Source of the DNA: Paulinella micropora
Lineage: Eukaryota > Cercozoa > Imbricatea > Euglyphida
Direction: 5' to 3'
DNA: 44,527 nucleotides
Assembly: GCA_009731375.1 (NCBI GenBank)
Contig: BJOX01000287.1
Span: 448,596 to 493,122, forward strand
Positions 39,864 to 44,527 of this stretch are shown here, one piece after another. How positions within the stretch are numbered: the first letter of the stretch is position 1; the number at the start of each line of letters is the position of its first letter. The position numbers and the translations under genes were made by a program. The notes beneath the pieces are model-generated. The model had not been told where the DNA came from and ran no database searches. It saw nothing but the letters and a program-made list of their open reading frames with translations.

Positions 39864-42557
39864 TTCCACCACCTCGAAACGATTACCTTGAGTAGTGTCC
39901 GGGTAGGATGACGTATCGGTCTCCGAGGCAGTGTTGTAGGCCTGAGCTCGACCGAAATTTGGGTTGGAGCTTGCCCACGAGCCTCCTCCTCCTCTGGGTG
40001 GGGGGGCTGGAGCTCGAACAGCTCTCCCTCCATAAGGGGTATATCCCCGACCTCCTCCTCTTCCTCTCTGAGGGGTTCCCTGCCACCTCGAGGCTCCTCT
40101 CCATGTTCCTCCTCCTCCTCCTCCTCCTCCTCCTCCTCCTCGTCCTCCTGCTCCTGCTCCTCCTTCTCGTCCTCTTTGAGAGGCCTTTAAGTTCTTTTGT
40201 CTCTCCCTTTCCTCCTTCTTCTCCTTCATCCTCTTCATGTAGGTAATGATTGCCTCTCGTAACTCCTCATCATCACACATATTGGCATACCAACCTTCGT
40301 TCACAGCGGCAATCTGAAGCATATTGAAAAGGCCCGGTTCCTTGCCTTCCGTCCTGCTCAGAAAATTTGCCCTTGCTGTTGGGTTCTGCCTATCATGATT
40401 GAAAGAGCAGTCTCTGTTCTCCATCTGTGCCTTACACTGCAAGCCCGCGAACCACCTCCAACATGCGGTCTTCAGGTCTGGCTCTCTCTGTCTCTTCCAA
40501 CCGGCAACTCTGTTTGTGTACGTGGCTTGTGCGCCAACAGGTACACCGCCTGCCTGTGCCGTATGTGCCTCCGTGAGCGAGTCCATGTTTGAGCATGCAC
40601 TCATCACTTCTTGAAACAGTGCTGACGGAGCAACGCTTTGAACCGTATTTTCGAACACGTGTGTCTCGAGGAAGTTCTTGGACTTCACTGAGCTAAACGT
40701 CGAGCATTGTTGTATGAGCTGAGTAAGCTTACTCGGGTTAACTGTGTGTAACGCCGAAAAGAAATAGAGGATGATCGACTTGCGGCCATAGAATAGCCCA
40801 TAGGAGGAAACTACCTCCGTAAGGGTCGCCGCCAAGCCAACAGCACTCCTCAAACTCATCGCCACTGTCTCAAAGATTTCAAATCCTATGAGAGTACCAG
40901 TGCAGAGATGCTGGTATCCATGAGATTGAAAATATGAAATGAGTGTGGCCACCGCCAGTTCACACTGAGCGTCTAGGCCTGTTGCATTGTTTCTCTTAAT
41001 CTCCTCCTTCTTTCTCAAAAACTTGTACTGTGTCAGATCAAATCCCTCCGAGACTAGAGATTGGTCAAAAACAGTAACAAGGGCCTCGTATTCCTGCGTT
41101 TCGTCGCAAGGAAAAGCCTTCATGCAGGCATTGATCTCTTTGAGCTTGCTCAAAAGCGAAGCATCAGAGTCTTTGTCTGAGCTCGTCTTGGCATATAGCA
41201 TGAGACTTGCCACTCCTCCTTTCTTCCCCTTGAAGGCATTTATGATGTTCTGTCTGTCCTTCTTCTCCGTGTTTGTGACCACCACCGTAGTTGAGCCCGA
41301 GGGTGCAGGGGCTGGTGGGGCAGGAGCTGGTGGGGTCAAATATGTCGGAGGGTGTGTCTTTGCACCACTCACTTTTGCTTTCATTCTTTCCAGTCTCATC
41401 GTCTTCTCGAACTCCTCATTCTCTTTCGCCTTCTTCTTCTCAGATATCACCAGCTTTTGAGCATGAGTGATAAAGGCCACCAATTCAGAAGCAGATCTGA
41501 GAAAATTATATTTCTCCACATATTGGTCAACACCTGCTTTGTTGGCGACCGGTGGTGCGTTACTAAGTGATTTAAGGACAGAGTGATCCTTGGTAGGAAT
41601 CCATCTCTTCCATGCCTCCTTGTGCAGTAACGCACCCATCAACAGTCTGATCTTGGTCAGAACTCTGTCGGTCTTCTCTAACTCATCAATCACAGGATGA
41701 GTTTCTCCTGCTGCCTTAATGCTTTTTTCCATCTCTGCCTTCCCCTCCTCCAAGGCCTTTATTTCCATTGTAAAAAAATGAAATATGCCACTCGAGTTTT
41801 TCGAACCCAGATTGGTCTTCATTTTTGTTACATCGACTGCCTCCTGACCAGTCGCGAGGAATCTGGCCGTTGCTCTTGGGTTTGTGTACTGGAGGTAACC
41901 CTCACATCGTGGGCCGTATGTACGTTCCCAAATCAGGGTTTGAGTGTACACCCCAAAGATAGCATCGAGTAATTCAAGGTGGGTGTGTGTGTCCCCAAAC
42001 TTGATATGCTGTATCTTCTTTCTCTCTTCTGGATCAGAGACCAGTTTGCCGAGGAGCTGTGCTGTGTTTGATAATAGGATATAGACATCCTTTTTAGCAC
42101 GACTTTTCCCTCTTCTTTGATCCTGAGGGATCCACACATAGGTGTCCTTCTCTACCCCCATCTTGTTATCAAACTCTTCTTTAGTGAGGTCATAGTTGTC
42201 TTGCACCCACTGTTGTTCCTCCACTGTGATCTCCTCTCCATCACTATGAATCAAGTCGATCATTTTTCGTCCTCCTCCTCCCGTGTAGGCAGGTGGTAAG
42301 GGATTACCATATGCTCCTCCTCCTCCCGTCTCTTCTTGTTCAAATCCTCCTTCATCTTCGTCTCCTCCATATCTTCCTTCATCATCCCAGCCCTCTTCTA
42401 CTCCTCCTCCTACTCCTTCATCTCCTCCTCCTCCTTCATTCAATCCTCCTCCTCCTCCTTCATTCAATCCTCTTCCTCCTCCTCCTCCTGCTTCTTCTTC
42501 TTCTCTTCTTTGATCTGCCTCCGAGAATTCACTCACTTCGGCGGTCTCTGTCGACAT
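39861..42557 (-). CDS. gag: Inner element Gag with CCCH-type zinc finger
   Basis: 898 residues from an ATG at 42557 (MSTETAEV). The first 110 residues are Gly/Glu-rich and low in complexity. A helical, capsid-like region follows (about 110-360), then a Pro/Ala linker (PPAPAPPAPAPSG) and a second helical region. Near residue 720, CWRWFAGLQC...CSFNH gives C-x8-C-x8-C-x3-H. This resembles a CCCH finger rather than the retroviral C-x2-C-x4-H-x4-C knuckle. The C-terminus is rich in RGG/GRG, which fits RNA binding as nucleocapsid. It is very long for a Gag. No homologue is recognised by name; assignment rests on position, start, finger and pol linkage. Confidence 0.85.
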   Translation of the reverse strand: MSTETAEVSEFSEADQRREEEEAGGGGGRGLNEGGGGGLNEGGGGDEGVGGGVEEGWDDEGRYGGDEDEGGFEQEETGGGGAYGNPLPPAYTGGGGRKMIDLIHSDGEEITVEEQQWVQDNYDLTKEEFDNKMGVEKDTYVWIPQDQRRGKSRAKKDVYILLSNTAQLLGKLVSDPEERKKIQHIKFGDTHTHLELLDAIFGVYTQTLIWERTYGPRCEGYLQYTNPRATARFLATGQEAVDVTKMKTNLGSKNSSGIFHFFTMEIKALEEGKAEMEKSIKAAGETHPVIDELEKTDRVLTKIRLLMGALLHKEAWKRWIPTKDHSVLKSLSNAPPVANKAGVDQYVEKYNFLRSASELVAFITHAQKLVISEKKKAKENEEFEKTMRLERMKAKVSGAKTHPPTYLTPPAPAPPAPAPSGSTTVVVTNTEKKDRQNIINAFKGKKGGVASLMLYAKTSSDKDSDASLLSKLKEINACMKAFPCDETQEYEALVTVFDQSLVSEGFDLTQYKFLRKKEEIKRNNATGLDAQCELAVATLISYFQSHGYQHLCTGTLIGFEIFETVAMSLRSAVGLAATLTEVVSSYGLFYGRKSIILYFFSALHTVNPSKLTQLIQQCSTFSSVKSKNFLETHVFENTVQSVAPSALFQEVMSACSNMDSLTEAHTAQAGGVPVGAQATYTNRVAGWKRQREPDLKTACWRWFAGLQCKAQMENRDCSFNHDRQNPTARANFLSRTEGKEPGLFNMLQIAAVNEGWYANMCDDEELREAIITYMKRMKEKKEERERQKNLKASQRGREGGAGAGGRGGGGGGGGGGGTWRGASRWQGTPQRGRGGGRGYTPYGGRAVRAPAPPPRGGGGSWASSNPNFGRAQAYNTASETDTSSYPDTTQGNRFEVVE

Positions 42558-43328
42558 GATGTCGTAGTAGTGATCAACAGGAGGACAGTGTCAGCTCCTA
42601 TGTTTGGTTTTTGTTCGTTTGTGTTCTGTTCCTCCTTCAGTCGATTGACTAGTGAAGAGAGAAACTAATAGAGAGGGTAGGATAAGATTCCCTGTCCTCT
42701 ATGAAACACTGTTTGTATGTTTGTTTTTGTTTGAGAAAAATAGTCTTTGAGACTTTCTCCGATTTCTTGTTCTCCTTACTCAGATTACTTTCTCCTCCTT
42801 CTTTTCTATATTGTATCTAGTATGAGGCACTTGGACCTACACACAGATAGTAATAGAGAAGCTAGAAAAGCTCTCCTTGAGAAGTCGACAGTCGGTCGGA
42901 TAGGTTCTCAGACCTACCTTTAGAAAACGATCAGAGATTTGCAAAAATACTCTGACGTATGTGTGAGATAATGCAGATAAATGCACAAACTAGAAGGGTA
43001 GAGTGTTGTGCTCCTGTCCCTATGCTTGTTTGTGTTTTGTGTGTGTTCCTTCACTCTTCTGTCCACCTCCTTCTTCTTGGTCTCTGTGTGAGAACAGCAA
43101 GAACGACAGAGAGTTTGTATCTGATGTCTCCTTGTGAGCACACAGATACTGATTGGGCTAGAGGGTACGAGACACCTGCTTGAGACCAATCAAATTATTT
43201 GTTTTGTGAAAGAGTTATGAGGGAGCTGTGTTGGAGTATTTGTTTTCGTCTGACGTCCCCGTGTGAGACAGGTCAGTGAAAATTCACTCTGTTGCCTGTG
43301 TGGCAAAGCAGAAAGAAATCACCCTAGT
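42558..43328 (-). other. 5' leader of inner element
   Basis: About 770 bp between the primer-binding region and the gag ATG. It has no clear ORF and would carry packaging and translation signals; none is identified. Confidence 0.6.
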
Positions 43329-43341
43329 GATGTGGACTCCA
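43329..43341 (-). promoter_or_regulatory. Putative primer binding site of inner element
   Basis: On the minus strand the 5' LTR ends in CATTACA and is followed by TT, then TGGAGTCCACATC. TGG two bases after the LTR is the usual start of a tRNA-complementary site. I cannot identify the tRNA. Confidence 0.5.
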
Positions 43342-43343
43342 AA

Positions 43344-43579
43344 TGTAATGCCCCCAACGATAGCTCGTAAAAAGTCGGTAATACAACCAAACACAGTCCT
43401 CAAGAATGAGAATGATGTCTCGTTATATTAGCTCAGTGAAGCCAAAAAGGAAAACGGCAACAGACCAGGAATAAAATGGCATCAGGTCCAATCCGGACAA
43501 ATAATACTGAAAAACAGCTGGTGCACCTGTCACCAGGAAAAGGTATTTTTTACCTGCTATCCGGGGGGTGATGCCTACA
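43344..43579 (-). repeat. 5' LTR of inner element
   Basis: 236 bp, nearly identical to 32959-33195, with about three substitutions and one single-base indel. Confidence 0.92.
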
Positions 43580-43595
43580 GGGGTGGGGGGGAGCT

Positions 43596-44217
43596 ATCAG
43601 ACTGAGCACCTTTACGACCTGCCAAAACCTTTACCGTTGATAAGACCTTCTTTTTTACCGGTTCATTAGATTCTCCTCTGCACGACGTTTCGACTTCACC
43701 AACTAGTTTTCGATTCCGTTCAGAAATGATTTCAAACGATCAGTTCAAAGTTCTTTTTAGCTATTGCTATTTTTCCCATCCGCATTACCCTTTTCCCTGA
43801 TTTCCAGTGAAACACGTTTTACTGTAAATTTTGTGGACAAAGAGAAGGATTCGCGGAAAAACACAATATCTGTCTTTTCCGTTCCCAGTCATTTTCGCCT
43901 AGGCTTCCCAAATCGATTTGGGAATTTTCAAGTCTAACAACCCGACACTATCCGTTTAATGACTGTTAACTTCGGAAGACTCGCGACACAATTCGTTTGG
44001 GAATTGGAGACCTCACAATTTACGTTCTACACTTGATCGTACGTTGCACCCAAGCCTGCAATGAGTTCGAAATTATGTAAATAAACGAAGTGATCTCTCT
44101 GCTATTTACTTGTATTTCACCTGCTCATCCTGAGTCAGGACTCAAATCAGCATAGTGTTCTTATTAAGAGTTCGTTGTATTTGCCTACTTGAAGAGTTGT
44201 ATGTATACAAACTCACA
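43596..44217 (+). repeat. 3' LTR of outer element
   Basis: 622 bp matching 21157-21779 from ATCAGACTGAGCACC to ACTCACA. It is preceded by a G-rich purine tract and followed by the GTATT duplication. Confidence 0.8.
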
Positions 44218-44222
44218 GTATT
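44218..44222. repeat. Target-site duplication GTATT, right copy
   Basis: Matches 21152-21156. Confidence 0.75.
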
Positions 44223-44410
44223 TCCTTTATTCAAGTTTAGGCGGGCAGTTAGTTCAATTTGATTGACGTGTTGGGTTCAGTTTCCTTCTGTCTAAATAAA
44301 GACCAAGTGTCTGAAGTACAGAATGGGAACCCCTCCCCCGGCAATCTAGTAAAGTTACATTGGCGCCTACATGAATCACAATGATTACAGATTCCAAGTG
44401 ACTAAAAATG

Positions 44411-44482
<72 letters not shown>

Positions 44483-44527
44483 GTGCTTCTCTGTCAATGG
44501 CTGATGCATTTCTGCACATGCGCCTCC
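44223..44527 (+). other. Right flank: possible LTR end with primer-binding-like site, then AAT array
   Basis: AATAAA occurs at 44295-44300. AAGTTACA is followed by TTGGCGCC (44360-44367), and TGGCGCC begins the common tRNA-Lys primer site of many retroelements. An AAT array fills 44408-44482. This may be the end of another element's 5' LTR, split by the outer element; the evidence is suggestive only. Confidence 0.35.

Larger units (their letters stand above)
32959..43579 (-). mobile_element. Inner Ty3/gypsy-type LTR retrotransposon, nearly intact
   Basis: A 10.6-kb element read on the minus strand, with LTRs at 43344-43579 (5') and 32959-33195 (3'). Gag and pol are both open over their full length, separated by one in-frame TGA. 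The LTRs differ at only about four positions, which indicates recent insertion. It sits in the G-rich purine tract just before the outer element's 3' LTR. GGGG on both sides is a possible target duplication. It may be transposition-competent if the TGA is read through. Confidence 0.9.
21157..44217 (+). mobile_element. Outer Ty3/gypsy-type LTR retrotransposon, degenerate
   Basis: Bounded by LTRs at 21157-21779 and 43596-44217 and by GTATT target duplications. It is interrupted at 32958 by a second element on the opposite strand. Coding order is gag, protease, a large unrecognised region, RT, RNase H and integrase (the Ty3/gypsy order, with integrase last). Its own length without the insert is about 12.4 kb, which is large. 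Frameshifts, an internal stop and visible LTR divergence indicate an inactive, older copy. Confidence 0.85.

Noticed and set aside
34412-42668. Plus-strand ORFs opposite inner gag and pol
   Set aside because: They are antisense shadows with no domains; the minus strand carries continuous retroelement motifs.

Overview
The window is nuclear DNA of an intron-rich eukaryote. Genes are split into small exons (about 40-150 bp) with GT-AG borders plus one apparent GC-AG border, and almost every intron is filled with di-, tri-, tetra- or hexanucleotide microsatellite. I cannot name the species; a unicellular alga or other protist fits, but this is a guess. Six runs of N, most flanked by simple repeat or G/C homopolymer, show an assembly stitched across hard repeats.

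Positions 1-18598 hold host genes. A major facilitator superfamily (MFS) transporter runs leftwards from an ATG at 4683 and leaves the window unfinished. A compact non-repetitive spacer (4684-5074) separates it from a rightward locus. That locus starts at 5075 with an EF-hand-like N-terminus split over two exons, then an acidic exon, then a 1.6 kb exon encoding coiled coils that ends in TAA at 12480. More rightward exons at 12923-18598 encode a FYVE zinc finger (PI3P-binding) protein with all eight zinc cysteines. No start codon is visible for the FYVE part, so it may be the 3' half of the same locus. Exons were assigned from splice-site match, reading-phase agreement across introns and family motifs.

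The introns carry an unusual structure. Many exons have a truncated, diverged copy beside them, separated from the true exon by microsatellite and usually retaining exactly one splice site ('exon echoes'). One exon piece has become a seven-copy 41-bp minisatellite, each unit carrying an acceptor-like sequence. Two inverted copies of a roughly 0.4 kb LTR-like element (6558-6920 and 14792-15192) both sit inside GATA arrays.

Positions 18599-44527 are mainly two nested Ty3/gypsy-type LTR retrotransposons. The outer, older, plus-strand element spans 21157-44217, with about 620-bp LTRs and GTATT target duplications. It is broken by frameshifts, a stop codon in RNase H and a tandem duplication in RT, and carries about 4 kb of unrecognised coding sequence between protease and RT. 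A younger minus-strand element (32959-43579, about 236-bp LTRs, nearly identical to each other) inserted into the purine tract just before the outer 3' LTR. Its gag (898 codons) and pol (over 1900 codons) lie in one frame separated by a single TGA, which suggests stop-codon readthrough. The flank at 44223-44527 has features of yet another LTR element into which the outer one may have inserted.
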